A DNA stretch of 23,951 nucleotides, from contig DATKUY010000003.1 of assembly GCA_035530375.1 (NCBI GenBank), positions 1-23,951 on the forward strand, given 5' to 3'. Of the stretch, positions 1 through 8,063 are shown piece after piece. The notes beneath the pieces were generated by a model. That model was given only the letters and a program-made list of their open reading frames with translations. It was not told the origin of the DNA and ran no database searches. The DNA is from Sulfuricella sp035530375 (GTDB lineage: Bacteria; Pseudomonadota; Gammaproteobacteria; Burkholderiales; Sulfuricellaceae). The position numbers and the translations under genes are program-made. The first letter of the stretch is position 1. Every line of letters begins with the position of its first letter.

Positions 1-63
1 CGAGTTCCGCAGCCGCCCGGCTCGGCGAGCAGCGCAGGGAACCCCGAAGGGGCGGTGGATAGG

Positions 64-118
64 GGCGGCTTTCTTTGGTTAACTTTCTTTGGCCGTTCAA
101 AGAAAGTAACCAGCCGCC
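64..118. repeat. Inverted repeat, CAAAGAAAGTAAC family
   Basis: The arm GTTAACTTTCTTTG (78-91) faces CAAAGAAAGTAAC (98-110) across a 6-nt loop, with one unpaired A in the left arm. An outer stem GGCGGCT (64-70) / AGCCGCC (112-118) encloses it. TTTCTTTGG also occurs twice in direct orientation (70-78 and 84-92). From memory this is a widespread intergenic repeat of beta- and gammaproteobacteria, often mis-annotated as small proteins containing the string WPFKESN. It lies just beyond the 3' end of the minus-strand gene ending at 162, so it could act as a transcript-end structure. Positions 1-63 otherwise show nothing recognisable. Confidence 0.75.
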
Positions 119-161
119 GGGCTGCCCCCGGCACCCAATCAACACGCGAAGCGCACAAAAC

Positions 162-1148
162 CTAAAACCCAGTAAGCGCCGACATCCGCCCAATAGCCGC
201 CTCCAACTCCTGCAACCGAGCAAGCGCAATTGCCACATCTTCCTCCCGCACTTCCAAAATCACAACCTGCTCGCAGATCATATGGATGTCCGCTTCGCGC
301 TTCTCCAGCGCTATTTTCTGCGCCTGAATCTGCTCTTGCACCGGTGCGGCCGACTCCTTCAGCCAGCGCTCGGTTTCCGACCGCAGTTGCGTGAACAGGC
401 CGCGTAGCGGAGACACCACCTCCAGGCCGAATTTTTTTGCCAGGCTGTTTTTGTCGGTTATCAGATTGATCGGGCGGCGGCAGAATTCGCCGGTTTTCTT
501 GTCGAGCTGCTGCAGGGCCAGGCGGTAATCGTCGAGGTTCGGCTGCGCGGGCGGGGAGAGCGTAAAGCCGGGCAGATCGTTGAACCGGCCATATACCGCC
601 TCGACCAGTCCCTTGATCTGGCGGTCAAGACGCTCGGCGCCCTCGAACAGGGCGGCGGCTTGCCCGACCAGGGATTGCATTGCCTGGGAGAGCGCGGCAG
701 TGGTCGGGCTGCCGAGGATTTCCTTCAGGTTGTTTTCCACCCGTCTTTCGATGCGTCCGCTGTCAAGGCTGTCGAGCAGCACGCCGCCCTGTCGGGCAAT
801 CAGCTTGCGCGCGATGTCGAAGCTTTTCCAGGCTTCCTGGCTTTGCCACTGGTCCGCCTCGAGTTCTTCCTGCAAGCGTTCGGCCACCTCGCGATTTTTC
901 CGGATCAGCCCGTCTAGCGTGTCCTGCTCGTGGCGCAGCCCGGAAAGCCGCTGTTGCACAACCTGATTGGCGGTTTTGGCGAACACGCCGACTTGGGCAA
1001 AGGCAGCGGCTGTCGGGGTGTTTTTCAGGGTATCCAGCAGTTTTTGTGTCTGCGCCAACTGTTGCGAATCGAACAATTCCGGCGCACCCGGCAGGGCTAG
1101 AATGGCTTCCAGCGCCGTCGCCAGCTCACCGTATTGTGGCTGCATCAT
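162..1148 (-). CDS. Helical protein resembling the stalk of dynamin-family proteins, no GTPase domain
   Basis: A 328-residue, mostly helical, soluble-looking protein with no signal peptide or membrane segment. The C-terminal third (about residues 220-325) has the string CRRPINLIT at 223-231, a TERWLKE stretch and a long heptad-like coiled coil. From memory this pattern matches the C-terminal end of bacterial dynamin-family proteins. No P-loop (GxxxxGKS) or other G motif is present, so it cannot be a complete dynamin. The start ATGATG overlaps the stop of the upstream yggU by 4 nt, implying translational coupling and membership of the yggS-proC-yggT-yggU transcript. Function is unknown; a partner or diverged paralogue of a true dynamin encoded elsewhere is an inference. 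The CDS itself is secure, the family call is not. Confidence 0.7.
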   Translation of the reverse strand: MMQPQYGELATALEAILALPGAPELFDSQQLAQTQKLLDTLKNTPTAAAFAQVGVFAKTANQVVQQRLSGLRHEQDTLDGLIRKNREVAERLQEELEADQWQSQEAWKSFDIARKLIARQGGVLLDSLDSGRIERRVENNLKEILGSPTTAALSQAMQSLVGQAAALFEGAERLDRQIKGLVEAVYGRFNDLPGFTLSPPAQPNLDDYRLALQQLDKKTGEFCRRPINLITDKNSLAKKFGLEVVSPLRGLFTQLRSETERWLKESAAPVQEQIQAQKIALEKREADIHMICEQVVILEVREEDVAIALARLQELEAAIGRMSALTGF

Positions 1149-1444
1149 GACGGACCCAGCCCGGCCAGCAGCGATTCCGGCGAAATCAGCGAACCCCGAA
1201 TTTCCACCACCTTGCGACGGGCATGTTCGCCCTGTTTCAGGGTAATCCGGCTGGCCGGGACTTCGAAAGCCTGGCGCAGAAAATTCAGCAGCCGGGTGTT
1301 GGCCTGCCCTTCCACGGCGGCGGCCGCGACCCGAATTTTCAGCGCATCGCCGTGCAGCCCCATGATTTCGGTGCGCTTGGCGCCGGGCTGGACATGCAAG
1401 GTCACAATCAGGCAGTCATCCTTAAGCCGGTACCAGTCTGGCAT
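1145..1444 (-). CDS. yggU: DUF167 / YggU family protein
   Basis: A 99-residue protein of the small DUF167 (YggU) family. The N-terminal half carries the usual pattern of a short beta strand, then VQPGAKRTEI, then a hydrophilic strand with LKIRVAAAAVEGQANTRLL, in which the A-VEG-AN motif is the family hallmark. The C-terminal segment with ITLKQGEHARRKVVEI is also typical. The family's biochemical role is unknown. The start ATG lies 9 nt after the yggT stop and the gene ends with a 4-nt overlap into the next gene, so it is part of the same operon. The order yggT then yggU is conserved in many proteobacteria. Length is normal. Confidence 0.93.
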   Translation of the reverse strand: MPDWYRLKDDCLIVTLHVQPGAKRTEIMGLHGDALKIRVAAAAVEGQANTRLLNFLRQAFEVPASRITLKQGEHARRKVVEIRGSLISPESLLAGLGPS

Positions 1445-1453
1445 GCCAGGAAC

Positions 1454-2029
1454 CTAGGCAATCCGCATGGCAATACTCTCCAGCCAGGCGAGCGGCACCA
1501 TCAGCAGCAGCTCGCAGATGATGAAGAGCAGTAGCGGGGAAAGATCGACATTCGCCAGCGGCGGAATAATCCGCTGCAACGGACGGAGGAACGGGTCGGT
1601 CAGACGGCCCAGCACCGGCGCCAGCGGAGTGTGCGGGTTGGTCCAGGACAGGATGGCTTGGACGAAAACCGCCCCGAGCAGGATGTAAACGCTGATTTTC
1701 AGCAGCTTGATTACCGCCAGGAAGGCGATGGCGATGAAAATGGATGGCCCGGCTTTCAGCATGAACAGTCCGCCCAACCAGAGCAGGGCGAGCAGCATCA
1801 CGTATTCCACCAGCCAGGCCAGCAGCAGGGAGGCCAGATCCAGCCCGAACAGTCCGGGGACGATCCGGCGTAGCGGCTTCACCGCGAAATCGGTGAGCGC
1901 CGCGATGAACCGCGAGAACGGATTGTGGAACGGCGCCCGCACCCATTGCAGGTAGAAGCGTAACAGCACGGCCAGCACGAACAGTCCGAATAGGGTTTCC
2001 AGCAGAAATTGTACCGCTTGAATCAGCAT
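1454..2029 (-). CDS. yggT: YggT family integral membrane protein
   Basis: A 191-residue inner-membrane protein made of two copies of the YggT repeat. Each repeat has a hydrophobic helix followed by a conserved loop: FYLQWVRAPFHNPFSRFI in the first half and LSWTNPHTPLAPVLGRLTDPFLRPLQRIIPP in the second (the second loop at about residues 127-160). About four membrane segments can be drawn. The family has been linked to osmotic tolerance and, in other lineages, to membrane-complex or division-site organisation, but has no firm activity. The ATG lies inside the end of proC (7-nt overlap), a strong sign of co-translation. Length is normal for the tandem form in proteobacteria. Confidence 0.94.
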   Translation of the reverse strand: MLIQAVQFLLETLFGLFVLAVLLRFYLQWVRAPFHNPFSRFIAALTDFAVKPLRRIVPGLFGLDLASLLLAWLVEYVMLLALLWLGGLFMLKAGPSIFIAIAFLAVIKLLKISVYILLGAVFVQAILSWTNPHTPLAPVLGRLTDPFLRPLQRIIPPLANVDLSPLLLFIICELLLMVPLAWLESIAMRIA

Positions 2030-2859
2030 GATGAGTTACTCCCTGTTCCCATTTTACCCAGTTCATCGCCCAGCTCACGCGAACGTAGACAGGCGGCCTG
2101 GGCGGCTTGGATGACGGCCTGCCGGACGCCTGCGCTTTCCAGCGCGAGGATGGCGCGTTCGGTGGTGCCGCCCTTGGAAGTGACGCGGGCGCGCAGGGTG
2201 GCGGCATCCTCGGCGCTCCGGCCGGCCAGCTTGGCGGCGCCGAGAAAGGTCTCGAGGCTGAGGGTGCGCGCCTCTTCCTGGGTGAAACCCAGTTCCATGG
2301 CGGCTTGCTGCAGTGCCTCGATGAACAGGAACACATAAGCCGGGCCGCTGCCGGAAATGGCGGTGACGGCGTCCATCCGCTCCTCCCGTTCCAGCCAGAG
2401 CGTCGTGCCCACTGCGCCGAGTACGGTCTCGGCCTGCCGCCGCCGGTCTTCCGGCACGCCGGGCGGGGCATACAGGCCGGTGATGCCGGCCAGCACCATG
2501 GCCGGCGTGTTCGGCATGGCACGTACGATCATGGCATGACCGCCCAGCCAGCGGGAAAGATCCGTGCTGCGCACCCCGGCAGCGATGGAAATCACCAGCC
2601 TGCCATCGAGCAGCCCATGCAGTTGCGTAGCGACATCGTGCAGTTGCTGCGGCTTTACCGCCAGCACGACGATGTCGCCGTCGATGGATGCGGCGGAGAT
2701 TTCCTCGTGGGTTGCGACGCCGAATTTTTCGCTCAGGCGTGCCCGGTTTTCTGCGGAAAGCTCCACCACGCCGATATTTTTCGGGTCGAAGCCTTTTTGC
2801 AGCAGGCCGGTGATGAGTGCGCCGGCCATGTTGCCGCCGCCGATGAAGGTGATGTTCAT
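2023..2859 (-). CDS. proC: Pyrroline-5-carboxylate reductase
   Basis: A 278-residue cytosolic enzyme that reduces 1-pyrroline-5-carboxylate to L-proline with NAD(P)H, the last step of proline synthesis. The Rossmann nucleotide-binding motif FIGGGNMAGA is at residues 5-14. The signature SGSGPAY is at 169-175, followed by the dimerisation helices (FIEALQQAAMELGF) and the substrate-binding TSKGGTTE segment. Length is close to the family's usual 270. It starts 138 nt after yggS ends, and that gap is almost filled by a perfect 19-bp inverted repeat. The ribosome site is poor: AAAAGG lies about 13 nt before the ATG in an A/T-rich leader. The 3' end overlaps yggT. Confidence 0.96.
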   Translation of the reverse strand: MNITFIGGGNMAGALITGLLQKGFDPKNIGVVELSAENRARLSEKFGVATHEEISAASIDGDIVVLAVKPQQLHDVATQLHGLLDGRLVISIAAGVRSTDLSRWLGGHAMIVRAMPNTPAMVLAGITGLYAPPGVPEDRRRQAETVLGAVGTTLWLEREERMDAVTAISGSGPAYVFLFIEALQQAAMELGFTQEEARTLSLETFLGAAKLAGRSAEDAATLRARVTSKGGTTERAILALESAGVRQAVIQAAQAACLRSRELGDELGKMGTGSNSSC

Positions 2860-2887
2860 GATTTATTTTTACCTTTTAAAAACGCTT

Positions 2888-2989
2888 ACCGCAAAGGACG
2901 CAAAGGAATGCGAAGGAAAAACAATCAGGCAACTACTTCGCTATTTCAAGGCGTCGATTTACTTTGCGAACCTTTGCGTCCTTTGCGGT
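2888..2989. repeat. Long inverted repeat, GCAAAGGAC family, inside the yggS-proC cluster
   Basis: The arms ACCGCAAAGGACGCAAAGG (2888-2906) and its exact reverse complement (2971-2989) are 19 bp and enclose 64 bp. The arms are themselves built from a tandem unit of about 9-10 bp (GCAAAGGAC), and a degenerate further unit (GCGAAGG / TTTGCGAA) continues inward on both sides. The right arm begins 7 bp beyond the yggS stop and the left arm ends 28 bp before the proC ATG. From memory, similar intergenic repeats recur across many environmental proteobacteria. A folded transcript could uncouple yggS from proC; this is an inference. Confidence 0.85.
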
Positions 2990-2996
2990 GAATGTC

Positions 2997-3686
2997 TTAC
3001 GCTTTTTGCCGCTCCCCGAAAATCGCCGACCCCACCCGCACTATCGTTGCGCCCTCGGCAATCGCCGCATCGAGGTCGCCTGTCATGCCCATGGACAGGG
3101 TGTCGAGCTGGAACCCCTGGCTGTTGAGCTGCTCCAGCAGTTCGCGCAGCATCCTGAAATCCCGGTGCTGCCGCTCCACGTCCGCGGTCGGCTCGGGGAT
3201 CGCCATCAGTCCGCGCAACTTCAGGCGCGGCAGGGTCTGCACGTGGCGCGCCAGGGCCGGCAGGTCTTCCGGAGCCACGCCGCCCTTGCTCGATTCGCCG
3301 CTGATGTTGACCTGCAGGCAGATCTGCAAGTCGGGCAGGCCGGCGGGGCGGCCCGCGCTCAGGCGCTCGGCGATCCTGGCGCGATCCACGCTGTGCACCC
3401 AGGAAAAATTCTCGGCGACCGGGCGCGTCTTGTTGCTCTGGAGCGGGCCGATGAAGTGCCATTTCAACGGCAGGTCGTTGAGCGCCAGGATTTTGTCCAC
3501 CGCTTCCTGCACGTAGCTTTCGCCGAAGGCGCGCTGGCCGGCCGTATAGGCTTGGCGCACCGCAGCGGCGGGAACGGTCTTGCTGACGGCCAGCAACTGG
3601 ATGGCGGCAACCGGCCGGCCGGCTGCTGTTGCGGCCAGTGCGATGCGCTGCCGCACGGCTTGCAATGCGCTTGCTATAGTTGTCAT
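2997..3686 (-). CDS. yggS: YggS family pyridoxal phosphate homeostasis protein
   Basis: A 229-residue PLP-binding protein of the YggS/PROSC family, which carries PLP and tunes its supply to enzymes without known catalysis of its own. The PLP-binding lysine is K36 in LLAVSKTVP. The conserved GESYVQEA, HFIGPLQSNK, VDR, LQVNISGE and LSMGMTGDLDAAI segments follow in order, as expected for the alanine-racemase-like barrel. An in-frame TTG at 3707 would add seven residues, but the ATG at 3686 (MTTIAS) gives the family's usual N-terminus. A minus-strand TATAAT at 3721-3716 could be its -10 element with a leader of about 20 nt, but no good -35 accompanies it. It diverges from pilT, an arrangement common in beta- and gammaproteobacteria. 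Confidence 0.95.
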   Translation of the reverse strand: MTTIASALQAVRQRIALAATAAGRPVAAIQLLAVSKTVPAAAVRQAYTAGQRAFGESYVQEAVDKILALNDLPLKWHFIGPLQSNKTRPVAENFSWVHSVDRARIAERLSAGRPAGLPDLQICLQVNISGESSKGGVAPEDLPALARHVQTLPRLKLRGLMAIPEPTADVERQHRDFRMLRELLEQLNSQGFQLDTLSMGMTGDLDAAIAEGATIVRVGSAIFGERQKA

Positions 3687-3721
3687 AATGAAGTCGTGCA
3701 ACGCCAAATAAGGAAATTATA

Positions 3722-4762
3722 ATGGAAATCTCGGACCTGCTTGCCTTCTCGGTAAAAAACAAGGCATCCGACCTGCATCTGTCGGCGGGTGAACCGCCCA
3801 TGATCCGCGTGCATGGCGATATTCGGCGCATCAACGTTCCCGTCATGGAGCACAAGGAAGTTCATGGCATGGTGTACGACATCATGAACGACGGCCAGCG
3901 TAAGGCTTACGAGGAAAACCTGGAGACGGACTTTTCCTTCGAGGTGCCCAACCTCGCCCGTTTTCGCGTCAACGCCTTCAACCAGCAGCGCGGCGCAGCG
4001 GCCGTGTTCCGCACCATTCCATCGAAAGTACTAAGCCTGGAAGATCTGAAATGCCCGGCCATCTTCAAGGATATTGCCGACCAGCCGCGCGGCGTGGTGC
4101 TGGTGACCGGCCCGACCGGATCGGGTAAATCAACCACCCTGGCGGCGATGATCGATCATATCAACGCGACTGAACACGGCCATATCCTGACGCTGGAAGA
4201 CCCGATCGAATTCGTCCATCAAAGCAAGAAATGCCTGATCAACCAGCGCGAGGTGGGGCCGCATACCAAGAGCTTCGCCAATGCCCTGCGCTCCGCCCTG
4301 CGCGAAGACCCGGACTGCATCCTGGTCGGCGAAATGCGCGATCTGGAAACCATCAGTCTGGCGCTGACCGCCGCCGAGACCGGCCACCTGGTTTTCGGCA
4401 CGCTGCATACCAGTTCCGCCGCCAAGACCATCGACCGGATCGTCGACGTGTTCCCGGCTGCGGAAAAGGAAATGGTGCGCTCGATGCTCTCCGAAAGCTT
4501 GCGCGCGGTGATCTCGCAGGCCCTGCTGAAGACCAAGGACGGCACCGGCCGGATAGCGGCGCACGAGATCATGATCGGCACCCCGGCGATCAGAAACCTG
4601 ATCCGGGAAAACAAGATTGCCCAGATGTATTCGGCGATCCAGACCGGCCAGAATGTCGGCATGCAGACGCTGGACATGAACCTGCAATCGCTGGTGCAGA
4701 AAAATCTGGTGAGCAAGGAAGAAGCGCGCGGCAAGGCGATGAACAAGGATGCATTTAATTAA
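3722..4762 (+). CDS. pilT: Type IV pilus retraction ATPase PilT
   Basis: A 346-residue cytoplasmic hexameric ATPase that powers pilus depolymerisation, driving twitching motility and DNA uptake. The N-terminal PAS-like domain (about 1-100) contains the family string KASDLHLSAG. Walker A is GPTGSGKST at 130-138 with lysine K136. Walker B is CILVGEMRD at 199-207 with glutamate E204, and the His box TLHTSSA contains H229. The C-terminal AIRNLIRE motif, needed for retraction and typical of PilT rather than PilB, is at 289-296. The ribosome site AAGGAAAT lies just before the ATG. pilU follows 19 nt downstream. Length matches characterised PilT (about 344). Confidence 0.98.
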   Translation: MEISDLLAFSVKNKASDLHLSAGEPPMIRVHGDIRRINVPVMEHKEVHGMVYDIMNDGQRKAYEENLETDFSFEVPNLARFRVNAFNQQRGAAAVFRTIPSKVLSLEDLKCPAIFKDIADQPRGVVLVTGPTGSGKSTTLAAMIDHINATEHGHILTLEDPIEFVHQSKKCLINQREVGPHTKSFANALRSALREDPDCILVGEMRDLETISLALTAAETGHLVFGTLHTSSAAKTIDRIVDVFPAAEKEMVRSMLSESLRAVISQALLKTKDGTGRIAAHEIMIGTPAIRNLIRENKIAQMYSAIQTGQNVGMQTLDMNLQSLVQKNLVSKEEARGKAMNKDAFN

Positions 4763-4781
4763 TGCGGTGAGGATTTAACGT

Positions 4782-5918
4782 ATGGAACGCGATCAAGCGG
4801 TCAAATTTACGCACGACCTGTTGCGGCTGATGCTGTCGAAGAAGGCCTCGGACCTGTTTATCACCGCAGACTTCCCCCCCTCCATCAAGGTGGACGGCAA
4901 GATGACGCCGGTCTCCAACCAGAAACTGACCGCCCAGCACACCAAGGAACTGGCCCGCGCCGTGATGAACGACAAGCAGGCGGCCGAATTCGAAGCGACC
5001 AAGGAATGCAACTTCGCCATCAGCCCGGCCGACATCGGTCGCTTCCGCGTCAATGCCTTCGTGCAACAGGGGCGGATCGGCATGGTACTGCGCACCATTA
5101 CCACCACCATCCCGAAGATGGACGATCTGGGTTTGCCCGAAGTCCTCAAGGATGTCGCCATGACCAAGCGCGGCCTGGTGATTTTTGTCGGCGGCACCGG
5201 CTCGGGCAAGTCGACCTCGCTGGCGGCGATGATCGGCTACCGCAACGAGAACAGCTACGGCCATATCATCACCATCGAGGATCCGGTCGAATACGTGCAC
5301 CCGCACATCAACTGCATCATGACCCAGCGCGAAGTGGGCGTCGATACCGAATCCTGGGAAGCGGCGCTGAAGAACACCCTGCGCCAGGCGCCGGACGTGA
5401 TCCTGATCGGCGAAATTCGCGAGCGGGAGGTGATGGAGCACGCCATCGCCTTTGCCGAAACCGGCCACCTGGCCATGGGCACGCTGCACGCCAACAGCGC
5501 CAACCAGGCGCTCGACCGGATCATCAACTTTTTCCCGGAGGAAAGGCGGCAACAACTCCTGATGGATTTGTCCCTCAACCTCAAGGCGCTGGTATCGCAA
5601 CGCCTGATTCCCAAGGCGGGCGGCAAGGGCCGCGCCGCCGCCATCGAAATCCTGCTCAATTCGCCGCTGATTTCCGACCTGATCTTCAAGGGCGAGGTAC
5701 ACGCCATCAAGGAAATCATGGCCAAGTCCAACGAACTGGGCATGGTCACCTTCGACCAGGCGCTGTTCAATCTTTACGAGTCCGACACGATCAGCTACGA
5801 GGATGCATTGCGCAACGCCGATTCGGTCAACGACCTGCGCCTCCGAATCAAGTTGCATGGCAAGGCCGCCAAGAGCGGCAACCAGGCGGACGACATCGAT
5901 CACCTGGATCTGGTTTAG
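4782..5918 (+). CDS. pilU: Type IV pilus accessory retraction ATPase PilU
   Basis: A 378-residue paralogue of PilT that supports PilT-dependent retraction under load. The N-terminal string KKASDLFITA is typical of PilU. Walker A is GGTGSGKST at 137-145 (K143), Walker B is VILIGEIRE and the His box is TLHANSANQALDRI. A longer C-terminal tail (NDLRLRIKLHGKAAK to the end) distinguishes it from PilT, and the AIRNLIRE motif is replaced by SPLISDLIFKGE. A ribosome site (GTGAGGA) sits about 10 nt before the ATG. Position and spacing make it the second gene of a pilTU operon. Confidence 0.97.
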   Translation: MERDQAVKFTHDLLRLMLSKKASDLFITADFPPSIKVDGKMTPVSNQKLTAQHTKELARAVMNDKQAAEFEATKECNFAISPADIGRFRVNAFVQQGRIGMVLRTITTTIPKMDDLGLPEVLKDVAMTKRGLVIFVGGTGSGKSTSLAAMIGYRNENSYGHIITIEDPVEYVHPHINCIMTQREVGVDTESWEAALKNTLRQAPDVILIGEIREREVMEHAIAFAETGHLAMGTLHANSANQALDRIINFFPEERRQQLLMDLSLNLKALVSQRLIPKAGGKGRAAAIEILLNSPLISDLIFKGEVHAIKEIMAKSNELGMVTFDQALFNLYESDTISYEDALRNADSVNDLRLRIKLHGKAAKSGNQADDIDHLDLV

Positions 5919-5945
5919 CGGTACAGATCGAGGTCGGGGCCGCCC

Positions 5946-7610
5946 ATGGCAAACCTCGCGCATCTGCTCGACCAGCACCGCGACACCCCGGAAAAAATTC
6001 TCTATCGCCAGCACATTGATGGTGCCTGGCGTGACTTCACCGCCCGCCAGGTGATGGATCTTGCCGCGCGCTGGCAGCAGGCCTTTCGCGCCCAAGGCTA
6101 TGAACCGGGCGACCGTATCGCATTGTGCCTGCGTAACGGCGTCAACTGGGTGGCGATCGACCAGGCCGCGCTGGGACTAGGCTTGGTGGTGGTGCCGCTG
6201 TATGCGGACGACAACCCGGAAAATCTGGCTTGGTGCCTGAACGACGCCGGTGCGCGCCTGCTGGTGCTGGAACATGGCCGGCTGCTGGCGCCGCTGGCTC
6301 GGGCGATGCCCGCCCTCCCCGCCATCGTCTGCCTGCAGAAGAAGGCCCCCGCACCCGCGATTTCTGTCAGTGGCTGGCTGCCCGCAAACAACGCGCCTTT
6401 CGAGGTGGCCGAGCTGGATGAAAATGCGCTCGCCACCATCGTCTACACCTCCGGCACCACCGGCCGCCCCAAAGGCGTAATGCTGTCCCACCGCAACATC
6501 CTCAGCAACGTGGAAGCATCGCTTGAAGTGGTCAGCCTGCGTCAGGGCGACCTGCTGATTTCGGTGCTGCCGTTGTCCCATATGTTCGAACGCACCTGCG
6601 GCTATTACGTTCCGCTCCGGGCCGGCGTGCCGGTTGCCTATGCCCGTGCGATCAGCCAGTTGGCGGAAGACCTGGCCTTTCTCAAACCGACGGTAATGAT
6701 TGCCGTGCCACGGGTGTTCCAGCGCTTCCTCGCCCGCATCGAGCAGGCGTTGGCTACCTCTCCGTTCAGACGAGGGCTGTTTCATCTCGCCGTGAATCTC
6801 GGCTGGCGCCGGTTTCAGGGACGCGCCGGAGTCATCGAGCTGGCGCTGCTCCGATTGCTCCGACCCCTGGTTGCCCGCCCGTTATTGAATCGGCTCGGTG
6901 GCGCCATACGTCTGGCCGTGGTGGGTGGCGCACCACTGGAGTTGCGCGTGGCGCGCGCATTCATCGGTCTGGGGCTCGAAATGCTGCAGGGCTACGGCCT
7001 GACCGAGGCATCGCCGGTGGTGGCCGGCAATCGTCAAGGGAACAACGATCCGGCCTCGGTTGGCACGCCGCTATCGGGTGTCGAGGTTCGCCTCAACGAG
7101 TCCGGCGAGTTGCTGGTGCGCGGCCCTGCGGTGATGCAGGGCTACTGGAACAATCCGCAGGCGACGGCGGAGGTTTTAAGCGCGGATGGCTGGCTCAATA
7201 CCGGCGATCTGGTGGAACTGCATGGCGGCAAGATCACCATCAAGGGGCGGACCAAGGATGTGCTGATCTTGTCCAACGGCGAAAAAGTGTCGCCCCAGGA
7301 CGTGGAGATAGCGATTCTGGACGATCCGCTGTTCGAGCAGGTGATGCTGGCGGGTGAGGGCCGCGCATACCTGACCCTGCTGGCGGTAAGTCCGGAAACC
7401 GATGAAAAGGTTTTGCTGCATCATGCCAATGCCCGGCTCAAAACGTTCCCGCGCTGGGTGCGGGTACGCCGGGTGATTGCCCGGCAGGAACCGTGGACGC
7501 TGGAAGATGGGCTGCTGACGCCGACCCTCAAGGTCAGGCGTGCGGAAGTGGGCAAAAAATTCAGCGAACAGATCGAGAAGGCTTACCGCAAGGGGATCAG
7601 AACGGCTTGA
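5946..7610 (+). CDS. AMP-dependent long-chain acyl-CoA ligase-like enzyme
   Basis: A 554-residue member of the adenylate-forming superfamily that would activate a carboxylic acid, probably a fatty acid, with ATP and CoA. The P-loop-like motif TIVYTSGTTGRPKG is at 164-177. QGYGLTEASPV (348-358) gives the acid-binding and adenine region, and WLNTGD (416-421) holds the ribose-binding aspartate. GRTKD (434-438) is the hinge, and K529 in TPTLKVRR is the likely adenylation lysine. The arrangement is closest to the long-chain (FACL) branch, as in bacterial FadD-like and AasS-like proteins; the true substrate cannot be read from sequence. It starts 27 nt after pilU and may be read from the same transcript. 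Its 3' end overlaps convergent hemJ by 14 nt. Confidence 0.9.
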   Translation: MANLAHLLDQHRDTPEKILYRQHIDGAWRDFTARQVMDLAARWQQAFRAQGYEPGDRIALCLRNGVNWVAIDQAALGLGLVVVPLYADDNPENLAWCLNDAGARLLVLEHGRLLAPLARAMPALPAIVCLQKKAPAPAISVSGWLPANNAPFEVAELDENALATIVYTSGTTGRPKGVMLSHRNILSNVEASLEVVSLRQGDLLISVLPLSHMFERTCGYYVPLRAGVPVAYARAISQLAEDLAFLKPTVMIAVPRVFQRFLARIEQALATSPFRRGLFHLAVNLGWRRFQGRAGVIELALLRLLRPLVARPLLNRLGGAIRLAVVGGAPLELRVARAFIGLGLEMLQGYGLTEASPVVAGNRQGNNDPASVGTPLSGVEVRLNESGELLVRGPAVMQGYWNNPQATAEVLSADGWLNTGDLVELHGGKITIKGRTKDVLILSNGEKVSPQDVEIAILDDPLFEQVMLAGEGRAYLTLLAVSPETDEKVLLHHANARLKTFPRWVRVRRVIARQEPWTLEDGLLTPTLKVRRAEVGKKFSEQIEKAYRKGIRTA

Positions 7611-8010
7611 CCACCACCAGAATCACCACCGCCACCAGAATCAATACCGGAAATTCGTTGAACCAGCGGTAGAAAACGTGGCTGTGGGTGTTGTGGTCGT
7701 CGCGAAAATCCTTGAGCAGTTTGCCGCAGTAGCCGTGATAAACGAGCAGAACACTCACCAGCGCCAGTTTGACGTGCAGCCAGCCGCCGGAAATGCCGAA
7801 GCCCAGCCACAACCACAGGCCGAGCGACACCGCCACGATAGCGCTGGGCGTCATGATGCCGCGGTAGAGCTTGCGCTCCATGATCTTGAAACGCTCCGAA
7901 CTGATCGTATCTTCGCTCATCGCATGGTAGACGAACAGGCGCGGCAGGTAGAACAGCGCGGCAAACCAGGTGACTACGGCAATAATGTGAAACGCTTTGA
8001 CCCAGAGCAT
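7597..8010 (-). CDS. hemJ: Protoporphyrinogen IX oxidase HemJ
   Basis: A 137-residue inner-membrane protein with four hydrophobic segments, of the HemJ (CopD-related) family that oxidises protoporphyrinogen IX to protoporphyrin IX in haem synthesis. The N-terminus MLWVKAFHIIAVVTWFAALFYLPRLFVYHA has the conserved histidine (H8), tryptophan (W15) and YLPRLFVYH motif. The central WLHVKLALV segment carries the conserved lysine, and the HSHVFYRWFNEFPVLIL tail is typical. An in-frame TTG at 8022 would add four residues, but the ATG at 8010 fits the family and has GGAA just upstream. It is convergent with the acyl-CoA ligase gene and diverges from the TlpA-like gene. Confidence 0.93.
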   Translation of the reverse strand: MLWVKAFHIIAVVTWFAALFYLPRLFVYHAMSEDTISSERFKIMERKLYRGIMTPSAIVAVSLGLWLWLGFGISGGWLHVKLALVSVLLVYHGYCGKLLKDFRDDHNTHSHVFYRWFNEFPVLILVAVVILVVVKPF

Positions 8011-8044
8011 GTCAGGTTCCAATGTTAGAATTCGGGGAAACTAT

Positions 8045-8050
8045 ATTATA
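8045..8050 (-). promoter_or_regulatory. Possible -10 element of hemJ
   Basis: On the minus strand this reads TATAAT, 34 nt upstream of the hemJ ATG. Seventeen bases further upstream the hexamer is TTCGTG, a poor -35, and it belongs to the left arm of the adjacent inverted repeat. If this promoter is used, the repeat arm would supply its -35 region. Confidence 0.4.
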
Positions 8051-8063
8051 AAGAAACGGCGAT

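Noticed and set aside
75..407. A small plus-strand protein beginning MVNFLWPFKESNQ
   Set aside because: Its first part is the translated CAAAGAAAGTAAC repeat and the rest is antisense to the dynamin-stalk-like gene; this is a known type of false annotation.
4755..6095. A 446-codon minus-strand frame across pilU
   Set aside because: It is antisense to a fully conserved PilU and has no recognisable motif or ribosome site.
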